Source: Microlunatus kandeliicorticis
GTDB lineage: Bacteria; Actinomycetota; Actinomycetes; Propionibacteriales; Propionibacteriaceae
Direction: 5' to 3'
Assembly: GCF_014137855.1 (NCBI RefSeq)
Contig: NZ_JACGWT010000002.1
Span: 124,001-188,000 of the forward strand
Length of the DNA stretch: 64,000 bases
The first letter of the stretch is position 1. Each line of letters begins with the position of its first letter. Below are positions 17,409-25,262 of this stretch, one piece after another. The notes beneath the pieces were generated by a model. That model did no database searches. It was not told the origin of the DNA and saw only the letters and a program-made list of their open reading frames with translations. The position numbers and the translations under genes are program-made.

Positions 17409-19250
17409 TCAGGCCGAGACCTTCTTGATCTTGAAGAGCCACTGGATGCCCGCGCCCTGCCACATCGGCGGCGCGTACGGGTTCTTCTCGTCGGGGAAGT
17501 TGGTCCAGTTGCCCTCGACGTACTCGTAGAACTCCAGCGGGCGGTACATCAACGGCACCTGCGGGACGTACTCGCGGTAGATGGCGTCGAGCTTGTCGTA
17601 GGCCGCCTTCCGCTCCTCGTCCGTGGTCGCGGACCCCGCGGAGTCGAGCAGGCCCGCCACCTCGGAGTTCTCGAACCGGCCCCAGTTGGAGTAGGCGGAC
17701 TTGCCGGCCCCCGGGATGCCCCGGCTGTCCATGGCGTCGCGGAAGCGGGTCCACGGGCTGGCCGGGCTGACACCCGAGTAGGAGTAGCAGGCCATGTCGA
17801 AGTTGCCGTTCTGCAGCGCGTTCGTCACGTTCGGGCTCTGCGGGAACTCGGTCACCGCGTCGATGCCGACGGCCTTGAGGCTCTTGGCCGCGACCTCGCA
17901 GGCGGTGTTCCAGTCGGTCCAGCCGGTCGGGGTGATGATCTTCCACGGACCCAGCCGGGTGCCGTCGGGCAGCGAGTAGACGCCGTCCGACCCCTTCTTG
18001 CAGCCGAGCTCGTCCTCGAGGATCGAGATCGCCTTCTTGGGGTCGTAGCTCCAGCCCTTGCTCTTCGCGTCGTCGGCGTTGAAGAACTTCTGCTCGAACC
18101 CGCTCGGCAGGATCAGGCTGGGCTGCGGCACGTCGGAGTAGCTCGACATGGCGGTGGCCACGATGGTCGCGGTGTCGATCGCGTAGGCGATGGCCAGCCG
18201 GACCTTCGGGTTGCTCAGACCCTTCTTGAGGGTGTTGATCTGCAGCAGCGGGATGTTGCCCGGCAGGTAGTACGGCTTGTCCTTGAGCCAGGTGCCGGCC
18301 GGGAGCTTCTGGTTCTCCCAGAGCTTCCAGATCTGCGGGGTGAAGGTCTGCGAGGCGTCGATCTTCTCGCCCTGCAGCGCCAGGTCGGCGTCGCCGTTGC
18401 CCGAGAAGATCGGGTGGTTGATCGCGGTCATCGGCGGGGTGCCGAACACCGTCTTGCCCCAGTAGTTGTCGTTGCGCTTGAGCGCGACCTGGGTCTGGTC
18501 GGCCTTGTCCAGCAGGAACGGGCCGCTGCCGACGGGCTGCTCGTTGGTGTCGGTGAGCAGCTTGCTCGAGCCCTTCGACGACCAGATGTGCTTCGGGATG
18601 ATGTAGGTGCCGGCGATCGCGTTGCGGATCGGCAGCATGTTCAGCGGCTTGGTCTTGCCGGTGAACTGCACGGTCTTGGAGTCGACCGCCTTGACCGAGT
18701 CGAGGTAGGTCCAGACGTTCGAGTAGCTGACCGCGGTGTCCTTGGCGAGCTCGAAGGTGTACACGACGTCGTCGGCGGTCAGGTCCTGGCCGTCCGACCA
18801 CTTGGTGCCGTCCTGCAGCGGGACCACGAGGACGTTGCTGCCCTTCTCCTGCAGCTCCTTGCCCAGACCCGGCTGCAGCGAGCCGTCGAGCAGGTTGAAG
18901 CGGAGCAGGGTCTCGTAGATCAGCTGGCTCTGGCCACCACCGGTGGGCCACGCCGGCGACGGGCCGAGCGGGTTGAAGTTGGTGGGCGGGCCCCACTGGA
19001 AGCCGGACACGAAGAAGGTGTCACCGGCGGTGCCGGAACGCCCCTTCGAGCCGCCGCTGCCACCGCTCCCGCTGCTGTTGCCGGTCTGTGCGGTGCCACA
19101 GCCTGCGGCGCCGACGCCCACGGCCGCGGCGCTCACCCCCAGGCCGGCCAGCGCCAGGAACCGCCGGCGGCTGGTCTCCCAGGTCGCGCCCCAGCGGCTC
19201 TCGTCGCCGCCGTCGGGCCCGAAGGGACCCTTCTCGTTGGCATCGGACAC
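17409..19250 (-). CDS. Family 5 extracellular solute-binding lipoprotein, Tat-type signal
   Basis: 613 residues. A 28-residue Asp/Gly-rich leader precedes a twin-arginine motif SRRRFLALAG, a hydrophobic stretch and the lipobox GAAGC, so the protein is probably exported folded by Tat and then lipidated. A Gly/Ser linker follows. The mature part is a SBP_bac_5 (DppA/OppA) domain: PSPAWPTGGGQSQLIYETLL, GTKWSDGQDLTADDVVYTFELAKD and GDADLALQGEKIDAS. Family members bind peptides, but actinobacterial ones often bind oligosaccharides. The GTG at 19250 has AAGGAGG seven bases upstream. First gene of the importer operon, with a promoter-operator about 190 bp upstream. Confidence 0.92.
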   Translation of the reverse strand: MSDANEKGPFGPDGGDESRWGATWETSRRRFLALAGLGVSAAAVGVGAAGCGTAQTGNSSGSGGSGGSKGRSGTAGDTFFVSGFQWGPPTNFNPLGPSPAWPTGGGQSQLIYETLLRFNLLDGSLQPGLGKELQEKGSNVLVVPLQDGTKWSDGQDLTADDVVYTFELAKDTAVSYSNVWTYLDSVKAVDSKTVQFTGKTKPLNMLPIRNAIAGTYIIPKHIWSSKGSSKLLTDTNEQPVGSGPFLLDKADQTQVALKRNDNYWGKTVFGTPPMTAINHPIFSGNGDADLALQGEKIDASQTFTPQIWKLWENQKLPAGTWLKDKPYYLPGNIPLLQINTLKKGLSNPKVRLAIAYAIDTATIVATAMSSYSDVPQPSLILPSGFEQKFFNADDAKSKGWSYDPKKAISILEDELGCKKGSDGVYSLPDGTRLGPWKIITPTGWTDWNTACEVAAKSLKAVGIDAVTEFPQSPNVTNALQNGNFDMACYSYSGVSPASPWTRFRDAMDSRGIPGAGKSAYSNWGRFENSEVAGLLDSAGSATTDEERKAAYDKLDAIYREYVPQVPLMYRPLEFYEYVEGNWTNFPDEKNPYAPPMWQGAGIQWLFKIKKVSA

Positions 19251-19708
19251 GCGTGTTCCTCCTTGAACTCGGCCCCAGCGGCCGAATGGCGATACGAAGT
19301 GTTGATCTTGATCCGGCATCAGCCGGGTCCCCAGGTGCCGGATCCGGGTCGCGCACTCGACGGCGACGTCCGTCGGGCAACCCGCTCCGCGACGTCGCGA
19401 TCCTGTCTCGATACCCGGGCCTTGCAGGCCCGGGGCCAACCCATCACTTAACCGGTTCGGCTGTCAAGGACGACACCCGAATCGTTATCCCGCCGCGTCC
19501 CACAAGATCAGCGCGATCTCAACCAGGGCAGGGATAGCGGCCCTGCCGAGGCGGTGGTGAGGTGACTGACGGGCCCGCGATGGCGGTTCCGGCAGGTCAG
19601 GATGACACATCCCGGCGGCCGGCGTGGCCGTTGTCGAAAGAAAATCGATTCAGCGGCGCGTCGCCCGGTGCCCGGGCCTCAGGGAGCCGGCGGTCACCCA
19701 GCCGGCGC
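19251..19708. other. 458-bp non-coding region between LacI gene and importer operon
   Basis: No convincing gene. On the minus strand it holds the importer promoter-operator (19439-19467), then in the presumed leader a 9-bp hairpin CCCGGGCCT/AGGCCCGGG with a 3-nt loop at 19414-19434, and the ribosome-binding sequence just before 19250. The part nearest the LacI gene (about 19480-19708) shows nothing I can name. Confidence 0.6.
19439..19467 (-). promoter_or_regulatory. Importer promoter with LacI-type operator in the -35/-10 spacer
   Basis: On the minus strand TTGACA (19467-19462) is followed 17 bp later by ATGGGT (19444-19439). The spacer contains the palindrome AACCGGTT within ACTTAACCGGTTCGGC (19446-19461, plus strand). 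That 16-mer matches the site before the LacI gene at 14 of 16 positions. A repressor bound here would block RNA polymerase directly. Confidence 0.65.
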
Positions 19709-20767
19709 TCAGGCGACCGGTGCCGGTTCTCGGCAGGTCAGCGTGGTCGGCGCCGGGCCGGGCGGCGGGGCGGTGCTGCCGCGGGCCAGCATCACCGGGG
19801 TGCGCTCCTGGAAGGTGCCGATCGCCGCCCCGTCGACCAGGTCGGTCACGCGGCGGGCGACGTGCGCGCCGAAGGCGACCACGTCGTGGCTCATGGCCGA
19901 GAGCTGCGGCGTGGTGATCTCGCACAGCGGCGACCCGTCCCAGGCCAGCACGCTGACCTCGCCAGGCACGTCGATCCCCATCTCGTGCAGCACGCCGAGA
20001 CTGGTCACCGCCATCAGGTCGTTGTCGAACATCAGCGCCGTCGGCCGGTCGGGGCCGGTCATCAGCGCGCGGGTCGCCCGGCGTCCGGCGTCCGCGGAGA
20101 AGTCGGTGTGCTCGATCCGGGTCTCCAGCCCCAGTCCGGCGCCGACCGCGAAGAAGGCCTCGTCGCGGACCCGGGTGTGGGCCAGGTCGCCGAGGCCGGC
20201 CACCCGGCCGATCCGCCGGTGGCCGAGCCCGGCCAGGTGCCGGACGGCCTCGGCCATCGAGGCCCCCTCGTCGATCCACACGCAGCTCAGCCCCTGCGCG
20301 TGCTCGACCGAGCCGACGCAGACCGCGGGCAGCTCGAGCTCCTTGAGCAGGCCCATCCGCGGGTCGTCCAGCCGGAGGTCGACCACGATCGTCGCGTCCA
20401 CCCGGCGCTCGGACCACCACCGCCGGTAGATGGCCAGCTCGCTGTCGAGGTCGGGCACCACCTGGAGCAGCAACGCCGAGGCCCGGTCGGCGAGCACCGA
20501 CTCGATGCCGGCGACGAACTCCATGTAGAACGGCTCGGCCGCGAGCACCCGCGGCGAGCGGGCCAGCACCAGTCCGAAGGCGTCGGTCCGCGACCCGGAG
20601 AGCAGCCGGGCGGTCCGGTTGGGCGCCCAGCCCAGCCGGTCCGCGACGTCGAGGATCCGGGCCCGGGTGCTCTCCGAGACCCCCGGACGGCCGTTGAGCG
20701 CATAGGAGACGGCGCCCTTCGAGACACCCGCCTCGCGGGCGATGTCCCGGATGGTGATCCGCTCCAT
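19709..20767 (-). CDS. LacI-family transcriptional regulator
   Basis: 352 residues. The N-terminal helix-turn-helix ITIRDIAREAGVSKGAVSYALNGRPGVSESTRARI and hinge helix RTARLLSG are typical LacI. The rest is a periplasmic-binding-protein-like ligand domain (FGLVLARSPRV to VDLVDGAAIGTF), so it senses a sugar or sugar derivative. The ATG at 20767 has GGAAGGGA nine bases upstream; the GTG directly before it is also possible. The gene sits between the importer operon (same strand, downstream) and the divergent isomerase-oxidoreductase pair, and both flanks carry the same operator-like sequence, so it likely controls all three units including itself. Confidence 0.93.
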   Translation of the reverse strand: MERITIRDIAREAGVSKGAVSYALNGRPGVSESTRARILDVADRLGWAPNRTARLLSGSRTDAFGLVLARSPRVLAAEPFYMEFVAGIESVLADRASALLLQVVPDLDSELAIYRRWWSERRVDATIVVDLRLDDPRMGLLKELELPAVCVGSVEHAQGLSCVWIDEGASMAEAVRHLAGLGHRRIGRVAGLGDLAHTRVRDEAFFAVGAGLGLETRIEHTDFSADAGRRATRALMTGPDRPTALMFDNDLMAVTSLGVLHEMGIDVPGEVSVLAWDGSPLCEITTPQLSAMSHDVVAFGAHVARRVTDLVDGAAIGTFQERTPVMLARGSTAPPPGPAPTTLTCREPAPVA

Positions 20768-20817
20768 CACGAACCGTCCCTTCCTGGCCGTTTCCAGTCC
20801 GGAGCCCCTGGTCTGGA

Positions 20818-20833
20818 ACTGAACCGGTTCGGT
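20818..20833. promoter_or_regulatory. LacI-type operator between regulator and catabolic genes
   Basis: ACTGAACCGGTTCGGT contains the perfect 10-bp palindrome GAACCGGTTC with a CG step at its centre, typical of LacI-family sites. It lies in the divergent region, 51 bp from the LacI start and about 190 bp from the isomerase start. A near-identical site is in the importer promoter. Confidence 0.65.
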
Positions 20834-21021
20834 AGTGTGGCGCGAGACCAAGTGATAGCTCCGGAAGTCGGTCGCCGTCAACCACCAGGCTTCCCCAGCG
20901 CGGTCCGTGTCACCCGCTCCGTCGCGGGCCACCGGCAGCCCGCTGGGCGCCGGGCCCGACCCTCCGGACACCCCGTAACACCCGTCCGATCTCGTTCCGC
21001 GTCCAGAGGAGAACCCTGCCC

Positions 21022-21774
21022 ATGCTCAGCACCGAGAACCTCTCGGTTCAGCTCTACACCGTCCGGGAGGCGCTGTCCGACGACGTCGACGCCACCCTGG
21101 CCCGGCTCGCCGCGGCGGGCTACCAGCTCGTGGAGCCGTTCGCGTTCACCAAGTTCTTCGACGGCCTGAAGAGCGGCCTCGCCGCGCACGGGCTGTCCGC
21201 CCCGACCACGCACGCCAGCCTCGTCGACGCCGACGACGTGGACGACACGCTGGCGGCGGCCAAGGAGCTGGGCATCCAGACGGTGATCGACCCGCACACC
21301 GACCCGAAGCGCTGGAGCAGCGCCGAGGAGGTCGCGAAGATCGCGGCCTCGCTCAACGCGGCCGCCGAGAAGGCCGCGGCGCACGGGCTGAGCGTTGGCT
21401 ACCACAACCACGCCTTCGAGCTCGAGAACAGCATCGACGGCCGGCACGCCCTCGAGGTGTTCGCCGACCACCTCGACCCGGCCGTCCGGCTCGAGGTCGA
21501 CACCTACTGGGCCTACGCGGGCGGCGCCGACGTGCCGGCCCTGCTGGGTCGGCTCGGTGAGCGGGTGCTGGCCATCCACATCAAGGACGGCGACGGCACC
21601 AAGGACGTCAAGAACCAGACCGCGGTCGGCTCCGGCTCGCTGCCGGTGTGGGACTACATCGACGCGGTGCCGAACCTCGGCTACGGCGTCGTCGAGCTCG
21701 ACGACAGCGCGACCGACCGGTTCGTCGCGGTCGAGGAGAGCTTCAGCTACCTGAGCAAGGGGAGGAACGCCTGA
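21022..21774 (+). CDS. Sugar phosphate isomerase/epimerase (xylose isomerase-like TIM barrel)
   Basis: 250 residues, AP_endonuc_2/xylose-isomerase-like TIM barrel. Metal-binding and barrel motifs are visible: LSVQLYTVREAL at strand 1, GLSVGYHNHAFELE (Glu/His), RLEVDTYWAYAGG (Asp) and LAIHIKDGDG (His/Asp). Family members isomerise or epimerise keto sugars and inositol derivatives. The next gene overlaps by one base and encodes a Gfo/Idh/MocA oxidoreductase, a pairing often seen in oxidation-epimerisation routes for unusual sugars. The substrate is unknown; the LacI regulator and importer next door suggest it comes from an imported glycoside or oligosaccharide. Confidence 0.9.
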   Translation: MLSTENLSVQLYTVREALSDDVDATLARLAAAGYQLVEPFAFTKFFDGLKSGLAAHGLSAPTTHASLVDADDVDDTLAAAKELGIQTVIDPHTDPKRWSSAEEVAKIAASLNAAAEKAAAHGLSVGYHNHAFELENSIDGRHALEVFADHLDPAVRLEVDTYWAYAGGADVPALLGRLGERVLAIHIKDGDGTKDVKNQTAVGSGSLPVWDYIDAVPNLGYGVVELDDSATDRFVAVEESFSYLSKGRNA

Positions 21775-22892
21775 TGAGCAACGCGAGCACCGGCAAGACC
21801 GGACCCGTCGGCGTCGGCATCATCGGTGCCGGCGTGATCAGCAAGACCTATCTGGAGAACCTGACCTCGTTCCCCGACGTCCAGGTGCTGGCCGTCGGCG
21901 ATCTGGTCGAGTCGGCGGCGCAGGCCCGCGCCGGCGAGTTCGGCATCGACACCCACGGCGGGGTCGACGCGGTGCTCGGCCACCCGGACGTGGAGATCGT
22001 GGTCAACCTGACCATCCCGGTCGCGCACGCCGAGGTCGCCCAGAAGGCGATCGAGGCCGGCAAGCACGTCTGGAACGAGAAGCCGCTGACCCTCGACCGC
22101 GACTCGGGTCAGGCATTGATCGACGCCGCCGAGAAGGCCGGCGTCCGGATCGGCTGTGCGCCCGACACCTTCCTCGGCACCGGTCTGCAGACCACCCAGA
22201 AGATCATCGAGCGCGGCGACATCGGCACCCCGCTGACCGCGCTGACCCTGATGCAGAGCCCCGGCCCGGAGTCCTGGCACCCGAACCCCGCGTTCCTGTT
22301 CCAGGAGGGCGCCGGTCCGCTCTTCGACATCGGCCCGTACTACCTGACCGCGCTGGTGCAGATGCTCGGCCCGGTGGCCACCGCCTACGCGGTGAGCTCG
22401 AAGTCGAAGGCGCAGCGGACCATCGGTTCGGGCCCGAAGGCCGGCGAGGTCTTCGACGTCACCGTCCCGACCCACCACGGCGCCACGCTCTCGTTCGAGA
22501 GCGGCGCGTCGAGCCAGGACATCTTCAGCTTCGAGTCGTCGGTCGGCCGGATCCTCTTCGAGATCAACGGCACCGAGGGCACCATCGCGGTGCCGGACCC
22601 GAACATGTTCCAGGGCGAGATCAAGGTCCGCAAGGCCGGCTCGGACGACTGGGAGACCGTCGCCGACACCAAGGAGCTGTCCTCGCGCGGCACCGGGGCG
22701 CTCGACATGGCCCGGGCGATCCGTGAGGACCGTCCGCACCGGGCCACCGGCGCGCTCGCGCTGCACGTGCTCGACACCATGCAGTCGATCGCCGAGTCCG
22801 CCGAGCGCGGCGCCCCGGTCGAGGTGAAGAGCACCACCGATCGTCCGGCCGCGATCCCGGACGACTGGGACCCCAAGGCCCGCACGGTCTGA
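21774..22892 (+). CDS. Gfo/Idh/MocA family oxidoreductase
   Basis: 372 residues. The N-terminal Rossmann fold has GVGIIGAGVISKTYLENL, and the catalytic lysine is in HVWNEKPLTLD (family EKP motif). The C-terminal substrate domain contains GAGPLFDIGPYYLTAL and a beta-sheet region to FQGEIKVRKAG. It probably oxidises a sugar hydroxyl with NAD(P)+. TGATG overlap with the isomerase stop and GGGGAGGAA eight bases upstream indicate tight coupling. Second and last gene of the catabolic pair, closed by a strong hairpin. Confidence 0.92.
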   Translation: MSNASTGKTGPVGVGIIGAGVISKTYLENLTSFPDVQVLAVGDLVESAAQARAGEFGIDTHGGVDAVLGHPDVEIVVNLTIPVAHAEVAQKAIEAGKHVWNEKPLTLDRDSGQALIDAAEKAGVRIGCAPDTFLGTGLQTTQKIIERGDIGTPLTALTLMQSPGPESWHPNPAFLFQEGAGPLFDIGPYYLTALVQMLGPVATAYAVSSKSKAQRTIGSGPKAGEVFDVTVPTHHGATLSFESGASSQDIFSFESSVGRILFEINGTEGTIAVPDPNMFQGEIKVRKAGSDDWETVADTKELSSRGTGALDMARAIREDRPHRATGALALHVLDTMQSIAESAERGAPVEVKSTTDRPAAIPDDWDPKARTV

Positions 22893-22909
22893 GGTCCACC
22901 CGACCGCAG

Positions 22910-22964
22910 CAGAACACCCCGCACTCGCCGGCTCCTCGGAGCCGGTCGGGTGCGGGGCGTTCTG
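22910..22964. terminator. Two-part bidirectional terminator
   Basis: The outer arms 22910-22924 and 22950-22964 (AGAACACCCCGCAC with one mismatch) enclose an inner perfect 8-bp stem CCGGCTCC/GGAGCCGG at 22928-22945 with a 2-base loop. It lies between convergent genes. Confidence 0.85.
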
Positions 22965-22986
22965 TGGTTCCGGGTCGACGCAGCCG

Positions 22987-23181
22987 TCAGGGCTGGGCGT
23001 CCTCGTCGAGGATGTCGTTCAGCGCCTCGCGGACGGCCTGCCGGGTGGCCAGCCGGACGGAGGCCGCCCGCTGGATCTCGGCGGTGTCGGCGTCCTCGAT
23101 CCGCTGGCGCTCCTCGCGCTCGGCCTCGAGCGCGCGGTCGCGCGCGTAGCGGATCCGTTCGGTCAGGTCACCGTCGGTCAT
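22987..23181 (-). CDS. Small charged hypothetical protein
   Basis: 64 residues, soluble, almost entirely helical (TERIRYARDRALEAEREERQ and RLATRQAVREALNDILDEDA). I do not recognise a family. It follows the 72-residue membrane-protein gene with only three bases between stop and start, so the two are co-transcribed. Coding status is supported by composition, the tight arrangement and the upstream AGGAGGAGAG sequence. Confidence 0.65.
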   Translation of the reverse strand: MTDGDLTERIRYARDRALEAEREERQRIEDADTAEIQRAASVRLATRQAVREALNDILDEDAQP

Positions 23182-23184
23182 GCG

Positions 23185-23403
23185 TCAGCTCTCCTCCTCC
23201 AGCTTGAGGGCCACCCCGAGCGCCATGAAGGTCGGCGCCCAGTGCCCGATGAAGATGCCCCAGCGGTCGGACTGGGCCTTGTCATCGCCCTTCTTGGCGC
23301 GACTGGAGAAGTAGGTAGCGAGCGACAGGCCGATCGAGGCGAACGCACCGATGTAGGCGTACTCGCTCTTGAACCCGGCCTCGGACAGCTTCTTGATCAA
23401 CAT
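23185..23403 (-). CDS. Small membrane-associated hypothetical protein
   Basis: 72 residues. It has an N-terminal amphipathic segment (MLIKKLSEAGFKSEYAYIG), a hydrophobic helix (AFASIGLSLATYFSSR), a short basic loop and a second helix (GIFIGHWAPTFMALGVALKL) ending EEES. Likely two membrane helices with a cytoplasmic KKGDDK loop. GAGCA before the ATG is a weak ribosome-binding sequence. First of a two-gene unit with the 64-residue protein. Small paired-helix proteins like this are common in actinobacteria and of unknown function. Confidence 0.7.
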   Translation of the reverse strand: MLIKKLSEAGFKSEYAYIGAFASIGLSLATYFSSRAKKGDDKAQSDRWGIFIGHWAPTFMALGVALKLEEES

Positions 23404-23614
23404 CGGGTGCTCCTGTGGTTCGGTGGTGGGTCACCGGGGATTCGTGCCGGGGCCCTCCTCCGGACGCGCCCACCCGGAAACCGTCCGGCCGACGCTCGTG
23501 GTATGCCTCCCTCTGTCCGGGGAGTTACCCCGGACGGCCCGGGCCGAACCCGGTCGGTGCCCCCAGTGCAGCAGGCCGGTCAGTGCACCACGGCCAGTCC
23601 GTGCAGCAGGGCGG

Positions 23615-25150
23615 TCAGTGCAGCAGGGCCAGCCCGGGGTCGCGGAGGATGTCGGCGACGTCGACCAGGAACCGCGAGCCCTGCTCGCCGTCGGCCAGCC
23701 GGTGGTCGAAGGACAGCGCCAGGGTGGCCACCCACCGCGGCGCGACCCGCTCGTCCGCACCGGTCCCGACCACCCAGGGCCGACGGTCGATGGTGCCCAC
23801 CGCGAGGATGCCCGCCTCGCCGGGATTGAGGATCGGCGTCCCGGCGTCGACCCCGAGCGGTCCGATGTTGGTGATGCTGAAGGTCCCGCCGGCCATCTGC
23901 GCCGGCTGGGTGCGTCCGGCCCGGGCGGTGCTGACCAGCTCGCCGGTGGCCGCGGCCAGCTCCACCAGCGACAGCCGTTCTGCGCCCTTGATGTTGGGCA
24001 CCACCAGCCCGCGCGGGGTGGCGGCCGCGATCCCCAGGTTGACCCCACCGTGGAAGACGATCTCCTGGTTGGCCTCGTCCCAGCTCGAGTTGAGCTCGGG
24101 GGTGCGTCCGAGGGCCAGGCAGACGGCCTTGCTGATGATCAACAGCGGCGAGACCCGCAGGTCGGCGAACTCCTTGCGCTGCTTGAGTTTCGCGACCAGC
24201 TCCATCGTCGCGGTGACGTCGCAGGTCAGCCAGACCGAGACGTGCGGGGCGGTGAACGCGGACTGGGTCATGGCCAGGGCGGTGGCCTTGCGGACCCCCT
24301 TGATCGGGACCCGACGGTCCTCGCCGGCGAGCCGGGCCGGACGGGCGGGACCCGCCGACTCGGGCTCGTCCTCGGCCGCAGCCGGCTCGGCCAGGTCCGC
24401 CTGCGGTGCCGACGTGCCCGAGACCGCGGCGCGGACGTCGTCACGGGTGACGATCCCGCCGTCGCCCGTCCCGGTGACCGTGGTCAGGTCGACGCCCAGG
24501 TCCTTGGCCAGTTTGCGGACCGGCGGCTTGGCCAGCGGTCGGCCGGCCTCGACCACCGGGGTGACGTCGACACCGGCGGTCGGCGGGGTGGCCGGGCCCG
24601 GCGCGGGCAGCGGCGCGCCGTGCGGCTCGTCCGCGGTCGGGGTCAGCGGGTGCACCTCGTCCGGACGGTGACCGACCGGGTGGTCGGTCGCGAAGGAGTC
24701 CGCGACACCGGCGCGACTCGCCGTCTCGGCCGGGTCGACGGCCGGGTCGGCGCCGGGGCGTCGCGGACGGCGACGGGTGCCGCCCTCCCGCGGCCCGTAG
24801 CCGACCAGGTTGGCCACCCGGGTGCCGGAGGCCTCCGGGTCGGCCAGTGCGGGGACCAGGTCGTCGGTCGGCGCGTCGGCCGCGGCGGGGCCGTCGACCG
24901 GTGCGGGCGTCCCGCTGCCGTCGTCGATGGCGATGATCGGGGTGCCGACGTCGACGGTGTCTCCCTCGGCGACCAGCAGCCGGGCCACCCGTCCGGCGAA
25001 GGGGATCGGCAGCTCGACCAGCGACTTCGACGTCTCCACCTCGACGACGATGTCGTTGATCTTGACCTCGTCACCCTCGGCGACCCGCCAGGTGACGATG
25101 TCGGCCTCGACCAACCCCTCACCGGGGTCCGGCAGCCGGAACTCCTTCAC
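23615..25150 (-). CDS. bkdC: Branched-chain 2-oxoacid dehydrogenase E2 (dihydrolipoamide acyltransferase)
   Basis: 511 residues. The N-terminal lipoyl domain (1-78) has the acceptor lysine in VEVETSKSLVEL. A long Pro/Ala/Asp linker follows. The E1/E3-binding domain lies at about 205-245 (PPVRKLAKDLGVDLTTVTGTG), then another linker, and the catalytic domain (about 285-511) ends with SFDHRLADGEQGSRFL, where His and Asp of DHRxxDG are the transferase residues. A single lipoyl domain and the E1 alpha/beta neighbours favour the branched-chain type over pyruvate. The GTG at 25150 has AAAGGA eight bases upstream. E3 is not in the window. Confidence 0.88.
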   Translation of the reverse strand: MKEFRLPDPGEGLVEADIVTWRVAEGDEVKINDIVVEVETSKSLVELPIPFAGRVARLLVAEGDTVDVGTPIIAIDDGSGTPAPVDGPAAADAPTDDLVPALADPEASGTRVANLVGYGPREGGTRRRPRRPGADPAVDPAETASRAGVADSFATDHPVGHRPDEVHPLTPTADEPHGAPLPAPGPATPPTAGVDVTPVVEAGRPLAKPPVRKLAKDLGVDLTTVTGTGDGGIVTRDDVRAAVSGTSAPQADLAEPAAAEDEPESAGPARPARLAGEDRRVPIKGVRKATALAMTQSAFTAPHVSVWLTCDVTATMELVAKLKQRKEFADLRVSPLLIISKAVCLALGRTPELNSSWDEANQEIVFHGGVNLGIAAATPRGLVVPNIKGAERLSLVELAAATGELVSTARAGRTQPAQMAGGTFSITNIGPLGVDAGTPILNPGEAGILAVGTIDRRPWVVGTGADERVAPRWVATLALSFDHRLADGEQGSRFLVDVADILRDPGLALLH

Positions 25151-25213
25151 GCGCGGTCCTTTCCCGGATCCAGCATGATCGACTCGGGCATCATCACGAC
25201 GGCCGTGATCGTC

Positions 25214-25258
25214 GGGCTCATGATCATCGGGCTCATGATCATCGGGCTCATGATCATC
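25214..25258. repeat. 15-bp tandem repeat between E1 beta and E2 genes
   Basis: GGGCTCATGATCATC occurs three times without change (25214, 25229, 25244), with partial copies on both sides. Each unit contains the palindrome ATGATCAT. It fills part of the 112-bp gap after the E1 beta stop. Confidence 0.9.
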
Positions 25259-25262
25259 GGGC

